Assembly (NCBI RefSeq): GCF_003427025.1
Contig: NZ_QVAI01000002.1
Location: 434,001-498,000 of the forward strand
Origin: Jiangella endophytica
Lineage (GTDB): Bacteria; Actinomycetota; Actinomycetes; Jiangellales; Jiangellaceae
Length of the DNA stretch: 64,000 nt
Direction: 5' to 3'
Numbering within the stretch: the first letter of the stretch is position 1; every line of letters starts with the position of its first letter. The notes under the pieces are model-generated. The model searched no databases. It was not told the DNA's origin and saw only the letters and a list, made by a program, of their open reading frames with translations. A program made the translations under genes and the position numbers. Shown in pieces: positions 6,620-15,674 of this stretch.

Positions 6620-8455
6620 ATGACGACGTTCGCCGAACCCGGAGCAGCACACGATCTCGACGACGCGCCTACGTCCCACGTCCGTTTGCTCGCCTGGGTC
6701 CGCGAGGTCGCGGAACTGACCCAGCCGGACCGGATCCACTGGTGCGACGGATCGGACGAGGAGTGGACCGCCCTCACCGACCAGCTCGTCGCGGCGGGGA
6801 CGCTCACCCGGCTGAACCCGGAGAAGAAGCCGAACTCGTTCTGGGCACGGACGGACCCGACGGACGTCGCGCGGGTCGAGGAGCGGACCTTCATCTGCTC
6901 GGTGAACGAGGCGGACGCGGGGCCGACGAACAACTGGCGCGACCCGAACGAGATGAAGGCCGAGATGAGCGAGCTCTACCGGGGCTCGATGCGCGGCCGC
7001 ACCATGTACGTCATCCCGTTCTGCATGGGCCCGCTGACCGCGGCCAACCCGATGTTCGGCGTCGAGCTCACCGACTCGCCGTACGTGACGGTGTCGATGC
7101 GGATCATGGCGCGCATGGGCGCCCATGTCCTCGAGGCGATGGGCGACGACGCGGAGTTCGTGCCGTGTCTGCACTCGGTCGGGGCGCCGCTGGAGCCGGG
7201 CCAGCAGGACGTCGCGTGGCCATGCAACGAGACCAAGTTCATCACCCAGTTCCCCGAGGAGCGGATGATCTGGTCGTACGGCTCCGGCTACGGCGGCAAC
7301 TCACTGCTGGGCAAGAAGTGCTACTCGCTGCGCATCGCCAGCGCCATGGCCCGCGACGAGGGCTGGCTGGCCGAGCACATGCTGATCCTCAAGCTCACCG
7401 CGCCGCACGGTGCCGTTCACTACATCGCCGCGGCGTTCCCGTCGGCCTGCGGCAAGACCAACCTGGCGATGCTGGAGCCGACCATCCCGGGCTGGAAGGT
7501 CGAGACGCTCGGCGACGACATCGCCTGGATGCGGTTCGGCGACGACGGCCGTCTCTACGCGCTCAACCCGGAGTACGGCCTGTTCGGCGTCGCGCCCGGC
7601 ACCGGCCTGAAGACGAACCCGAACGCGATGCGCACCATCGACCGCGGCAACAGCGTCTTCACCAACGTCGCGCTCACCGACGACGGCGACATCTGGTGGG
7701 AGGGCATGACGGACGAGCCGCCGGCCCAGCTGACCGACTGGCGCGGCGACTCCTGGACCCCGGACAGCGGGCGGCCCAGCTCGCACCCGAACTCGCGGTT
7801 CTGCACCCCCATCGAGCAGTGCCCGATCATCGCCCCGGAGTACGACGACCCGCGCGGCGTGCCGATCTCGGCGATCCTGTTCGGCGGTCGCCGCGCGACG
7901 ACGATCCCGCTGGTCACCGAAGCGCGCGACTGGACGCACGGTGTCTTCATGGGCGCCACGCTCTCGTCGGAGACGACGGCGGCAGCGGCCGGCCAGGTGG
8001 GCGTCGTCCGGCGCGACCCGATGGCGATGCTGCCGTTCATCGGCTACAACGGCGGCGACTACTTCGCGCACTGGATCGCCATGGGCAAGGACGCCGACGC
8101 GGTCAAGCTGCCGAAGATCTTCTACGTCAACTGGTTCCGCCGCGACGACGACGGCGGTTTCCTCTGGCCGGGCTTCGGCGAGAACGGCCGCGTCCTCAAG
8201 TGGGTCGTCGAGCGGTTGGAGGGCCTGGCCGCCGCGACCGAGACGCCGATCGGCCACGTGCCGGCGCCGGAGTCGCTCGACACCACCGGCCTCGACCTGA
8301 CGGCCGAGCAACTGGCCGCGTGCCTCGAGGTCGACCCGGAGGAATGGCGGGCCGAGGTCCCCGGCATCACCGAGTGGTTCGACAAGTTCGGCGACCACCT
8401 GCCGACCCTGCTCTGGGCCGAGCTGGACGGCCTCAAGGCGCGCCTGGGCATGTGA
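6620..8455 (+). CDS. pckG: Phosphoenolpyruvate carboxykinase (GTP)
   Basis: This enzyme converts oxaloacetate and GTP to phosphoenolpyruvate, CO2 and GDP, the entry step of gluconeogenesis, in the cytosol. The 611-residue length is that of the GTP-dependent family. Key motifs are the PEPCK-type P-loop FPSACGKTN at residues 273-281, with the reactive Cys277 of GTP enzymes, and GDDIAWM at 298-304, which supplies metal-binding Asp residues. [11 protein letters not shown] and the NWRDPNEMK segment are also family-typical. The gene is monocistronic with a long upstream spacer containing paired palindromes (6366-6408), which suggests carbon-source control. A hairpin repeat (8514-8558) follows it and may end transcription. 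Confidence 0.97.
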   Translation: MTTFAEPGAAHDLDDAPTSHVRLLAWVREVAELTQPDRIHWCDGSDEEWTALTDQLVAAGTLTRLNPEKKPNSFWARTDPTDVARVEERTFICSVNEADAGPTNNWRDPNEMKAEMSELYRGSMRGRTMYVIPFCMGPLTAANPMFGVELTDSPYVTVSMRIMARMGAHVLEAMGDDAEFVPCLHSVGAPLEPGQQDVAWPCNETKFITQFPEERMIWSYGSGYGGNSLLGKKCYSLRIASAMARDEGWLAEHMLILKLTAPHGAVHYIAAAFPSACGKTNLAMLEPTIPGWKVETLGDDIAWMRFGDDGRLYALNPEYGLFGVAPGTGLKTNPNAMRTIDRGNSVFTNVALTDDGDIWWEGMTDEPPAQLTDWRGDSWTPDSGRPSSHPNSRFCTPIEQCPIIAPEYDDPRGVPISAILFGGRRATTIPLVTEARDWTHGVFMGATLSSETTAAAAGQVGVVRRDPMAMLPFIGYNGGDYFAHWIAMGKDADAVKLPKIFYVNWFRRDDDGGFLWPGFGENGRVLKWVVERLEGLAAATETPIGHVPAPESLDTTGLDLTAEQLAACLEVDPEEWRAEVPGITEWFDKFGDHLPTLLWAELDGLKARLGM

Positions 8456-8513
8456 CGAGACGGGCGGGGCGCCCGGCCAACGCGGTCGGGCGGTTCGCTC
8501 GCTCACGGTTGTC

Positions 8514-8558
8514 GGTGCCCGCCCGTAGGGTGGGTCCCCTCCCAGCCGGGCGGGCACC
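8514..8558. repeat. Dispersed hairpin repeat, family B, copy 1
   Basis: Arms ggtgcccgcccg (8514-8525) and cgggcgggcacc (8547-8558) are perfect complements. The intervening tagggtgggtcccctcccag is itself partly self-complementary. Nearly the same sequence appears inverted at 50419-50464. It lies between the convergent pckG and LLM genes, where it could work as a bidirectional terminator. Confidence 0.7.
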
Positions 8559-8577
8559 GCACCTCGGCCAACCGCCG

Positions 8578-9531
8578 TCAGAAACCGGCCGCTGCTCGCG
8601 CCAGTCGCAGCGTCTGCTCGGGCGCGACGGAAGGGTCGTCGCGGACGACGGCGACGTCGAGGCCGGCGGCCGCGAATCGGGTGAAGGCGGCCGCCACCTC
8701 GGCGGGCGTGCCCGCGGCGACGAGCCGGTCCAGCAGCTCGTCCGTCACGAGGTCGACCCGCGGCGCATCGGCGACCAGCCCGGCCCGGAACTGCGCGCAC
8801 AGGTCCGCCGACAACCCGGCGGATCGGGTGATGAGGTGGTCGCCGTGGATGCCGAGGAAGCGCGCGACCATCGGCCGGATCCGATCCCGCGCCGCCGCGC
8901 CGGAGGCGTCGACCGACAGTCCGACGTAGCCGGCCAGCCGCACCGACGGGCCGACGGCGTCGCGGACCAGGCGGACGTAGGCCGGTCCGGCCAGGATCGA
9001 CAGCAGCACGCCGTCGGCGGCGCCCGCCGCAAGCTCCAGCGCTCGCGGCCCCTTGACCCCGAGCACGATCGGCAGGTCCGGCCGTAACGGCCGGAACGAC
9101 AGGGCGGTGTCGACGGTGTATGCAGGCCCGGAGTGCGTGACGTGCTCGCCCGCGAGCAGCCGGCGCACGATGGAGACCGACTCGGCCAGCCGGCTCAGCG
9201 GCCGGTCGAACGCGATGCCCAGCTGCCCGGTCATCCACCGTTCGTTGCTGGCGCCGAGGCCCGCCAGCGCGCGCCCACCGCTCAGCTCGTCCAGCGTCGC
9301 GAACTCCATCGCCAGCAGCACCGGGTGCCGGGTCCAGGGGTTCACCACACCGATCCCGACCTGGACCGACGAGGTTGCCTGGGCGATGGCGCCGGCCAGC
9401 GCGAACGCGCCGCGCTCCACGTAGTCCTCGGTGACCCAGACCTCGTCGAACCCGGCCTGCTCGGCGGCGACGGCGGCAGCGACGGCGGACCGGCTCGGCC
9501 GGTGCCCGGACAGCGAGAACGCCAGCCGCAT
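8578..9531 (-). CDS. LLM-class (luciferase-like) flavin- or F420-dependent oxidoreductase A
   Basis: A 317-residue TIM-barrel oxidoreductase of the luciferase-like monooxygenase superfamily, whose members use FMN or F420. Typical elements are the first strand LAFSLSG, AAEQAGFDEVWVTEDY, the QVGIGVVNPWTRHPVLLAM segment near residue 70 and a C-terminal GTPAEVAAAFTRFAAAGLD. The start ATG overlaps the stop of the PLP-enzyme gene by one base (TGATG), so translation is probably coupled. It is the last gene of a five-gene operon that also encodes an NCS1 permease, a second LLM protein, an M24 hydrolase and a PLP enzyme. It most likely performs an oxidative or redox step on the imported compound. Confidence 0.85.
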   Translation of the reverse strand: MRLAFSLSGHRPSRSAVAAAVAAEQAGFDEVWVTEDYVERGAFALAGAIAQATSSVQVGIGVVNPWTRHPVLLAMEFATLDELSGGRALAGLGASNERWMTGQLGIAFDRPLSRLAESVSIVRRLLAGEHVTHSGPAYTVDTALSFRPLRPDLPIVLGVKGPRALELAAGAADGVLLSILAGPAYVRLVRDAVGPSVRLAGYVGLSVDASGAAARDRIRPMVARFLGIHGDHLITRSAGLSADLCAQFRAGLVADAPRVDLVTDELLDRLVAAGTPAEVAAAFTRFAAAGLDVAVVRDDPSVAPEQTLRLARAAAGF

Positions 9532-10775
9532 CAGGACCCGACCGCGGCCAGCAGTGCGTCCGCCGACGGCTCGATGACCGGCACCTCGGGCAGCGTCGCC
9601 GCCGTCGCGCCCACGTCCTTGAGTCCCGTCGACGTGCCGATGACCACGACCGACGAGTCGGCGGGCAGCAAGCCCCGCGCGGCCAGGGTCGCCAGGGCCG
9701 GCCATGCCGTCGCCGACGCCGCCTCCTGGTACAGGCCGGCGGACGCGGCCAGCTCGCGCTGCGCGGTCAGGACGACCTCGTCCGAAGGGACGGCAACCGC
9801 GGCGCCGTCGGTCGACCGCAGCGCGCTGAGCCCCTGGAACGTCCCGACCGGCGAGGCCGTCGAGAACGCGACGGACGGCTGGTACGGCACCGGACCGGCG
9901 ACCTCGGCCCCGGTGGCCAGTGCCGCCGCGTGCGGGCCGAACGGCTCGGCCGCCACCATGCGCGGCGAACGCTCCAGCACGCCCAGCGCGACGAGGTCGG
10001 CGAAGCCGCGCGCGATGCCCACCAGCCCGTCCGCGTAGGCCGTCGGCACCACGACGACGTCCGGCGGCGACGGCAGCTGGTCGGCCAGCTCGTAGGCGAT
10101 GGTCTTGTAGCCGTCGACGCCGTACGGGTTGGAGCCGACCGGCGGGTCGGCGTGGCCGGACATCGCCAGCCAGCCGAACTTCCGGACCAGCTCGCGCATC
10201 AACGTCCAGCGCTGCCGCGGCTCCGGCAGCGCGACCACCTGCGCGCCGTAGACCTGCATCAGTGTCTTCATCGTCGACGGGACGCTGGCGACCGTCAGCA
10301 CGACGCAGCGCAGCCCGGCCCGCGCCGCGTAGGCGGCGATGGCCGCGCCGTGGTTGCCGGTGCTCGCGACGACGACGGTGTCGATGCCCAGCTCGACCGC
10401 CTTGGTGACGGCGACCGACGCCAGCCGGTCCTTGTACGACCACGTCGGATTGCGGGTCTCGTCCTTGACGACGACCGACGCGACGCCGAGCCGCTTCGCG
10501 ACCGCCGGCAACTCGACGACCGGGGTCGCGCCCTCGGCCAGGCTGACCGCCGGCGTGCCGGCAGCCAGCGGCAGCAGCGCCCGGTACCGGAACAGGCCGG
10601 GCTCCCCGTCGGACACCGGCACGGCCTCCAGGCCGGCGAGGTCGTAGCGCGGCAGCACGTTCGCCGGCACGCCGTCCGCCTCGCACGCCGGGCAGCCGCG
10701 GCCGACCAGCTCCAGCGACGGGTCCGGGTAGCTCGCGGCACAGCGCAGGCAGCCGAGCGTGCGGGTGTACGTCAT
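9531..10775 (-). CDS. Threonine-synthase-like, fold-type II PLP-dependent enzyme
   Basis: This 414-residue protein has the threonine synthase/tryptophan synthase-beta fold. The PLP Schiff-base lysine is Lys115 in TWSYKDRLA, followed by the phosphate-binding region VVASTGNHGAA. An N-terminal zinc-ribbon-like pattern (Cys9-x2-Cys12, Cys28-x2-Cys31) is also seen in archaeal/actinobacterial threonine synthases. A housekeeping threonine synthase would normally sit with hom and thrB. Here the gene lies in a PucR/NCS1/LLM operon, so a catabolic lyase or deaminase acting on a beta-substituted amino acid is more likely. The start overlaps the M24 gene stop by 4 bp (ATGA). Confidence 0.8.
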   Translation of the reverse strand: MTYTRTLGCLRCAASYPDPSLELVGRGCPACEADGVPANVLPRYDLAGLEAVPVSDGEPGLFRYRALLPLAAGTPAVSLAEGATPVVELPAVAKRLGVASVVVKDETRNPTWSYKDRLASVAVTKAVELGIDTVVVASTGNHGAAIAAYAARAGLRCVVLTVASVPSTMKTLMQVYGAQVVALPEPRQRWTLMRELVRKFGWLAMSGHADPPVGSNPYGVDGYKTIAYELADQLPSPPDVVVVPTAYADGLVGIARGFADLVALGVLERSPRMVAAEPFGPHAAALATGAEVAGPVPYQPSVAFSTASPVGTFQGLSALRSTDGAAVAVPSDEVVLTAQRELAASAGLYQEAASATAWPALATLAARGLLPADSSVVVIGTSTGLKDVGATAATLPEVPVIEPSADALLAAVGS

Positions 10776-11971
10776 GTGGTCACCACCCGCAGGTCGCGGC
10801 TGGACCGGGTCAGCAGGTCGACGCCGTCATCGGTGACGACGACCGCGTCCTCGACCATCATCCCGCCCCATCCCAGTTCGTAGTACGGCGTCTCGAAGCA
10901 GAACGTCATGCCCGGCGCGAGCTCCGTGTCGACGCCGGGCGCGACGATCGGCGGCTCGTAGATCGACAGTCCGATGCCGTGCCCGCAGTGCTGCCGACGG
11001 TACCGGGGCACGCCGTTCGCGACCGCGTCGAGCCCGATCCCGAACAGCTCGGCGGCGGGCAGCCCTGGCCGCGCGGCGGCCAGCTGCTCGTCCTCGCCGG
11101 CCTTGACGGCGGCGTAGACGTCGCGCTGCCGGGCGGACGGCTCGCCGAGCACCGCGGTACGGCCGATGTCGGACCAGTACCCGTCGACGACGCAGCCGAC
11201 GTCGAACCGGGCGGTCTCGCCGGGCCGCCAGGCGCGGGCGGACGGGACGGCGTCGGCCAGCGCGGACCGCTCGCCGGTGAGCGCGACGACGAAGCGCGGG
11301 TCGCCCCCGCCGGCCACCATCGTGCCGGCGACGACGGCGGCCAGCTCGGCCTCCGTGGTGCCCGGTCCGGCGGCGGCCAGCGCGGCGTCGATGCCGGCCT
11401 CGGCCAGCTGGGCGGCGTAGGCCAGCAGCTCCACCTCCGCCGGCAGCTTGCGCGACCGGACGGTGAACAGCAGCCCAGCGCCGTCCTCGACCACGTCACC
11501 GCAGGCCGCGAGCACATCGGCGGGCACGTCGCGGGTCTCGACCGCCAGCCGCGCCGAGGACGGGAGCGCCGCGACCACGGCGGCCAGCGCTCCGGCCAGC
11601 CCGTCGTGCCGGTCGGCGACCTCGGTGATCGGGTCCGGCGACCCGGACTCGACGTAGAACCGGCCGAACGGCGAGATGCGCTCCACGGGAACAGCGGTGG
11701 CGCCGGCAGCCGGCACGTCGGCCGCCGGCGCCACCAGCCAGAGGTCGGTGGCGGTCACCAGCGCCGCCATCCGATGGGTGCGGAACACCTGCCCGGGCAT
11801 GCTGCGGTAGCCGGTCGCGTAGAGGACACTCTCCGGCTCGGTCAGCACGACCGCGTCATAGGGCTGTTCCGCGAGCCCGGCGCGCAGCCGGTCGAGGCGG
11901 TCGCGCGCCAGAGCGGCCAGGTCGACCGCGGGCTTGGACGGGACGGTGGACTGCGTGGAACCGGCCGTCAT
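10772..11971 (-). CDS. M24 family metallohydrolase (Xaa-Pro peptidase/creatinase-like)
   Basis: A 399-residue pita-bread-fold protein. The five metal ligands of M24 are all present: Asp257 (RFDVGC), Asp268 (YWSDIGR), His331 (CGHGIG), Glu360 (FCFETPY) and Glu374 (MVEDAVV), so an active dinuclear metal site is expected. The N-terminal creatinase/prolidase domain covers about residues 20-165. M24 relatives cleave Xaa-Pro bonds but also non-peptide C-N bonds (creatinase, ectoine hydrolase). In an operon with a permease, two monooxygenases and a PLP enzyme, hydrolysis of a small amide or ring-opened product is likely. It overlaps both neighbours by 4 bp. Confidence 0.85.
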   Translation of the reverse strand: MTAGSTQSTVPSKPAVDLAALARDRLDRLRAGLAEQPYDAVVLTEPESVLYATGYRSMPGQVFRTHRMAALVTATDLWLVAPAADVPAAGATAVPVERISPFGRFYVESGSPDPITEVADRHDGLAGALAAVVAALPSSARLAVETRDVPADVLAACGDVVEDGAGLLFTVRSRKLPAEVELLAYAAQLAEAGIDAALAAAGPGTTEAELAAVVAGTMVAGGGDPRFVVALTGERSALADAVPSARAWRPGETARFDVGCVVDGYWSDIGRTAVLGEPSARQRDVYAAVKAGEDEQLAAARPGLPAAELFGIGLDAVANGVPRYRRQHCGHGIGLSIYEPPIVAPGVDTELAPGMTFCFETPYYELGWGGMMVEDAVVVTDDGVDLLTRSSRDLRVVTT

Positions 11972-12990
11972 CGGCTGCCCTTCGTCTCTGCGGCGATGAT
12001 CGTCTCGCTGAACTCGGCCATCGCCTCGGTCGTCTCCTCGACGGTGTCGACGGCGAACAGCAGGCCGGCCAGCGTCGTCACCCCGGCGTCGCGGTAGGCG
12101 CGGACCTGCGCGGCGACGTCGTCGGGGGTGCCGATGAGGTTGCGGGCGGCGAGGTCGCCGGTGCCCTGGTCCTTGAGCGTGGTCTTCGACAGCGACGCGA
12201 GGTGCTTGAAGACCTGCGACGACTCGAACCGCCGCCAGGCCTCCTCACGGGTCGGCGCGACGCTCACGGCGACCTGCAGCGCGACCTCGAAGCCGGCCGG
12301 CAGTTCGCGCCCGCGCTCCGCGGCCTCGGCCCCGATGGCCGTCAGCGCGGCGCGCACCTCGTCCGGCGTGAGGCAGGCGGGCAGCCAGCCGTCGCCGTGG
12401 CGGGCGGCTCGCGACCGCGAGCCGGGCGAGTTGCCGCCGGACAGGATCGGCAGCCGCCGCTCCCCGTACGGCTTCGGATAGCTCTCGACGTCGGTGAACT
12501 CCACCCAGGTGCCGTGGAACGACGCCGACCGCTCGGTCAGCAGCGCGCGCAGCGCCGGGATGGCCTCCTCGGCGTGCTCGCCGCGGTGGATCCGGCGGCC
12601 CGGCTCGATGGCCTCCAGCTCTTCGCGGTAGGCGCCGATGCCGACGCCGAGCACCGCCCGGCCACGTGACAGTTGGTCCAGCGTCGCGGCCTGCTTCGCG
12701 GCGACGACGGGGTGGCGGAACGGCAGCACCATGACCGCCGTCGCCAGCCGGATCCGCTCGGTCACGGCGGCGACGTAGCTGAGGTAGCCGAACGGGTCGT
12801 AGTAGCGCGGCGCCTGGTCGAACTCGGCACGTACGTAGCGCTGCGTCGTCAGGTGGTCGTTGCCCCAGATCGACTCGAAGCCCAGCCGCTCCGCCGTCAC
12901 CGCCAGCTCGACCGCCTGATCGATGTCCGCGTACGGGACCGGGTACATGAGCCCTTCGGTCCCGGTCGGGACGCCGAGTCCGAACCTCAC
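11968..12990 (-). CDS. LLM-class (luciferase-like) flavin- or F420-dependent oxidoreductase B
   Basis: The 340-residue product is a second luciferase-like TIM-barrel oxidoreductase, only distantly similar to the LLM protein at 8578-9531. The start FGLGVPTG, AERLGFESIWGNDH, RIRLATAVMVLPFRHPVVAAKQAATLDQLS and RAVLGVGIGAYREELEA are hallmark segments. The C-terminus has NLIGTPDDVAAQVRAYRDAGV. It starts at GTG 12990, which overlaps the permease stop as GTGA. Proteins of this type use F420H2 or reduced FMN to reduce or oxygenate substrates. A pair of different LLM enzymes in one operon suggests two consecutive redox steps. Confidence 0.85.
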   Translation of the reverse strand: MRFGLGVPTGTEGLMYPVPYADIDQAVELAVTAERLGFESIWGNDHLTTQRYVRAEFDQAPRYYDPFGYLSYVAAVTERIRLATAVMVLPFRHPVVAAKQAATLDQLSRGRAVLGVGIGAYREELEAIEPGRRIHRGEHAEEAIPALRALLTERSASFHGTWVEFTDVESYPKPYGERRLPILSGGNSPGSRSRAARHGDGWLPACLTPDEVRAALTAIGAEAAERGRELPAGFEVALQVAVSVAPTREEAWRRFESSQVFKHLASLSKTTLKDQGTGDLAARNLIGTPDDVAAQVRAYRDAGVTTLAGLLFAVDTVEETTEAMAEFSETIIAAETKGSR

Positions 12991-14309
12991 GAGCGCACCC
13001 CCGCGGCCGGGGACGGCGAGCGCCATCGGGTGAGTGCGGTCCCGACGACGGCGTACAGGACGAAGCCCGCGACCAGGCCCTCGATGGCGTCGGCGAGGAG
13101 CAGGTCGCTGTAGCGGGCGATCAACGCGGCAGCCACCCAGCAGCCCAGCGCCTCCCAGCGGACGGCCGGGGCGGTGCGCAGCAGCTCGGTGGCGTCCCAG
13201 CGGCGGACCACCACCCAGAAGTACGCGATCAGCACGCCGGCGAACGGTGGCACCACCACCGAGATCACGCCGAGGAACCGCTGGAACTCCGCGGCCAGCC
13301 CGGCGAACGCGATGAGCAGCGCGATCAGCACGGCGATGACCGTCCACACCGGCTTGGCCACCTTGAGGCCAAGCGTGTTCGACGCGTTCGTGAAGGCCAG
13401 CGACGCCGAGTAGATGTTGTTGTCCGCGGTGTTCCAGAGCGCCAGGAACAGCATGACGGCGGCCGGCGCGAGCAGTCCGAGGCCCTGCATGACGACGACG
13501 AAGTTGCTGTTCCCGACCTTCATCGCCGAGACCGTCGCGATGATCTCGAAGATCGCGGCGCCCACCGCGAAGCCGCAGAAGCTGGAGATGACGACGTCGC
13601 GGGCGCGGACGGCGTACCGCTGCACGTCGCCGACCAGCGCGGCGCCGGTGACCCACGTCGCGATGACGGCGCCGATCGCGACCGAGAAGCCGATCGGGGC
13701 GGCCGGCTGGTAGTTGACGACGTCGGCGAACCCGCCGTCGAGGTCGGCGATGCGGACCAGCGCGAACAGCGCGATCGCCACCTGGACCGGCACGGCGATC
13801 GCCGAGTACCGGTGCAGGCCCTTGAAACCGAAGATCGCCGTGGTCAGGATCGCCGCGCTGAACGCCAGGATGAACGCCCACTTGGGGATCTCCGGGATCA
13901 GCTGGTTCACGGCCAGACCCCAGGTGTCCATCAGCACGCCGATGAAGCCCATCGCGACCACGCCCAGGAACAGCGACACGATCACCGCGCCATGGGTGCC
14001 GAACACCGCACGTGAGGTGAGGTAGCTGGTGAGCCCGGTGCGGAAGCCGACCATGCCGACCAGGCTGGCCACCACCGCGAGCAGCACGTTGCCGAGCAGG
14101 ATCGCCAGCAGGCCCTCGGTCAGGGTGGTGCCGCCGCCGACGACCCCGCCGACGAGGAAGCTGCTGACGCTGATGTTCCAGCCCATCTGAACGACGATCA
14201 GCTGGATCAACGGCTTGCGCCGGTCGGCGGGGACCGGCTCGAGGGCATGGTCCTCCATGTCCGTGGCCACGGTGCTCTGGACGGCTGTGGTGTCAGGCTC
14301 GGTGCTCAC
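12987..14309 (-). CDS. NCS1-family purine/cytosine/allantoin-type permease
   Basis: A 440-residue integral membrane transporter with about 12 hydrophobic helices. NCS1 (nucleobase:cation symporter-1) proteins import nucleobases, hydantoins, allantoin, thiamine or pyridoxine with H+ or Na+. Recognisable segments are QMGWNISVSSFLVGGVVG near residue 35, where the first transmembrane helix carries the substrate site, then GFRTGLTSYLTSRAVFG and WVTGAALVGDVQRYAVRARD. The GTG start at 14309 is chosen because GGGGAGG lies about 7 bases upstream. A longer reading would cross the divergent promoter region. It is the first gene of the PucR-linked operon and so probably defines its substrate class, a nitrogenous heterocycle or related amide. 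Confidence 0.88.
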   Translation of the reverse strand: MSTEPDTTAVQSTVATDMEDHALEPVPADRRKPLIQLIVVQMGWNISVSSFLVGGVVGGGTTLTEGLLAILLGNVLLAVVASLVGMVGFRTGLTSYLTSRAVFGTHGAVIVSLFLGVVAMGFIGVLMDTWGLAVNQLIPEIPKWAFILAFSAAILTTAIFGFKGLHRYSAIAVPVQVAIALFALVRIADLDGGFADVVNYQPAAPIGFSVAIGAVIATWVTGAALVGDVQRYAVRARDVVISSFCGFAVGAAIFEIIATVSAMKVGNSNFVVVMQGLGLLAPAAVMLFLALWNTADNNIYSASLAFTNASNTLGLKVAKPVWTVIAVLIALLIAFAGLAAEFQRFLGVISVVVPPFAGVLIAYFWVVVRRWDATELLRTAPAVRWEALGCWVAAALIARYSDLLLADAIEGLVAGFVLYAVVGTALTRWRSPSPAAGVRS

Positions 14310-14425
14310 GAAATGCCTCCCCGGTCGCCGGTGCCTGTTGGGGTGCCATGTTGTCCACAATCCGCCCGTCGCTCTATGGGGTATCTCCGGAAGTTGACAC
14401 ACTACGATTTGTGGATCTGACACAA
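14310..14425. promoter_or_regulatory. Divergent promoter region with TTGT...ACAA operator-like repeats
   Basis: Between the permease and PucR start sites lie the near-palindrome ttgtccacaa (14351-14360) and the 17-bp inverted repeat ttgtg-N7-cacaa (14409-14425), which spans the PucR start codon. They share the half-site TTGTS. The regulator next door is the likely ligand, either repressing itself or activating the divergent operon, but this is inferred. Confidence 0.45.
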
Positions 14426-15598
14426 CGGGCCGAGCTTCTTCTCAGCCGTGTTTCCGACGTGGCACAGACGCTCGTCGGCGACGTCTGGGAGCGGCTGCCC
14501 GGCTACGACGACGCCCGGATGGATCTCGACGACCTCGTCGGTGTCGTGACGCCGAACCTGCGGGCGCTGCTGGTCGCCGTCGCGGGCAACCGCGGGCTGC
14601 GTCCGGACGAGGTGACGCCGGCGGCGCAGCTCGGCGAGCGGCGGGCCGTGCAGGGCGTGCCGATCGAGGGTGTCGTCGCATCGTGGCACTCGGCCGAGCG
14701 GCGGCTGCTGGACCAGCTGGTCGCCGCGGGACCGCCGATGGCGCCGGAGGAGTACACGCGGCTGGCCCGGCTGCTGGCAGGCGCGGTGGACGTCATGGTG
14801 GCGGTGTCGACGGAGGCGTACCGGCGGACCCGCACCGAGGCGGCCGCGCACCTGGACCAGATCGCCACCGACCTGGTGTCGCGGCTGGCCGGCGGCGAGC
14901 CGCTGGACCCGGCGCACGTCGAGGAGCGGGCCCGGCTGATCGGCGTCGCCGCCCAGGTGCCGCATCGAGCGGTCGCCGTCGGCGGTCCCGGCGACGACCC
15001 GCTGCAGGTGGCCCGGGCGCAGCGGGAGATCGTCGACGCGCTGCGGCCGCGGCTGCGCTCGCGGATCCTGGTCGGTGCGAAGGACGCGACGATCCTGCTC
15101 GTGCTGCCGGATCTGCCGGGTCTCGGCGACATGCTGTCGCGCGCCGCCCGGAGACCAGGAGTGGCGTCGGGAACGGTGATCGGGCTGGGTGAGCCGCGCG
15201 ACCGGCTGGGCGAGTCGGCGGCGTCCTGCCGTGAGGCGGTCGCGGCGCTCGAGGCCGGTCGGCGGGCCGGGCTGGACCGCGTGGTCGTTCCGTTCGACCA
15301 GGTCATCGCCGACGTCATGCTGATCGACAACCCGCTGGACGCTCGCCGGCTGGCGGCCCGGGCGCTGGAGCCGCTGGCCGGGCACGGGCAGCTGGTCGAC
15401 ACCGTCCGGGCGTATCTGGCGACCGGGTTGTCGGTGCGGAGAACGGCGGAGCGGCTGGCGGTGCACGAGAACACCGTCTCCTATCGGCTGCGGCGGGTGG
15501 CGTCGCTGCTGGCGCTGGACGGACCGGAACAGCTGATCAGGTCCGACCTGCTGCTCGCGCTGCGCGCCGTCGACCTCGGGTTGTACGCGGCGCCCTGA
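14411..15598 (+). CDS. PucR/CdaR family transcriptional regulator
   Basis: The 395-residue protein has the PucR-type architecture. A sensory/GGDEF-like middle part includes residues around VVPFDQVIADVML. A C-terminal HTH_30 domain contains LVDTVRAYLATGLSVRRTAERLAVHENTVSYRLRRVASLL, with the recognition helix in the N-T-V-x-Y-R-L segment. Family members control purine, allantoin and sugar-acid catabolism. The GTG at 14411 is preferred to an upstream ATG at 14348 because the family N-terminus (VDLTQRAELLLSRV) starts there. The gene is transcribed divergently from the NCS1/LLM/M24/PLP operon and is its probable regulator. Confidence 0.85.
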   Translation: MDLTQRAELLLSRVSDVAQTLVGDVWERLPGYDDARMDLDDLVGVVTPNLRALLVAVAGNRGLRPDEVTPAAQLGERRAVQGVPIEGVVASWHSAERRLLDQLVAAGPPMAPEEYTRLARLLAGAVDVMVAVSTEAYRRTRTEAAAHLDQIATDLVSRLAGGEPLDPAHVEERARLIGVAAQVPHRAVAVGGPGDDPLQVARAQREIVDALRPRLRSRILVGAKDATILLVLPDLPGLGDMLSRAARRPGVASGTVIGLGEPRDRLGESAASCREAVAALEAGRRAGLDRVVVPFDQVIADVMLIDNPLDARRLAARALEPLAGHGQLVDTVRAYLATGLSVRRTAERLAVHENTVSYRLRRVASLLALDGPEQLIRSDLLLALRAVDLGLYAAP

Positions 15599-15674
15599 GC
15601 GGTCACTTTCGTCCAAGCGGTGGCGACGCGGGTGCTCTAGCGTCGGAGGGGTAGCCCGGACCGAGGGAGCTGAC

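Noticed and set aside
7301-9238. 645-codon minus-strand frame opposite pckG and running into the LLM region
   Set aside because: Composition is typical of an antisense shadow; PEPCK motifs are on the other strand and no domain is seen.
9531-10775. Housekeeping threonine synthase (thrC)
   Set aside because: The fold fits, but hom and thrB are absent and the gene is embedded in a PucR/NCS1/LLM operon, so a catabolic PLP enzyme is more likely.
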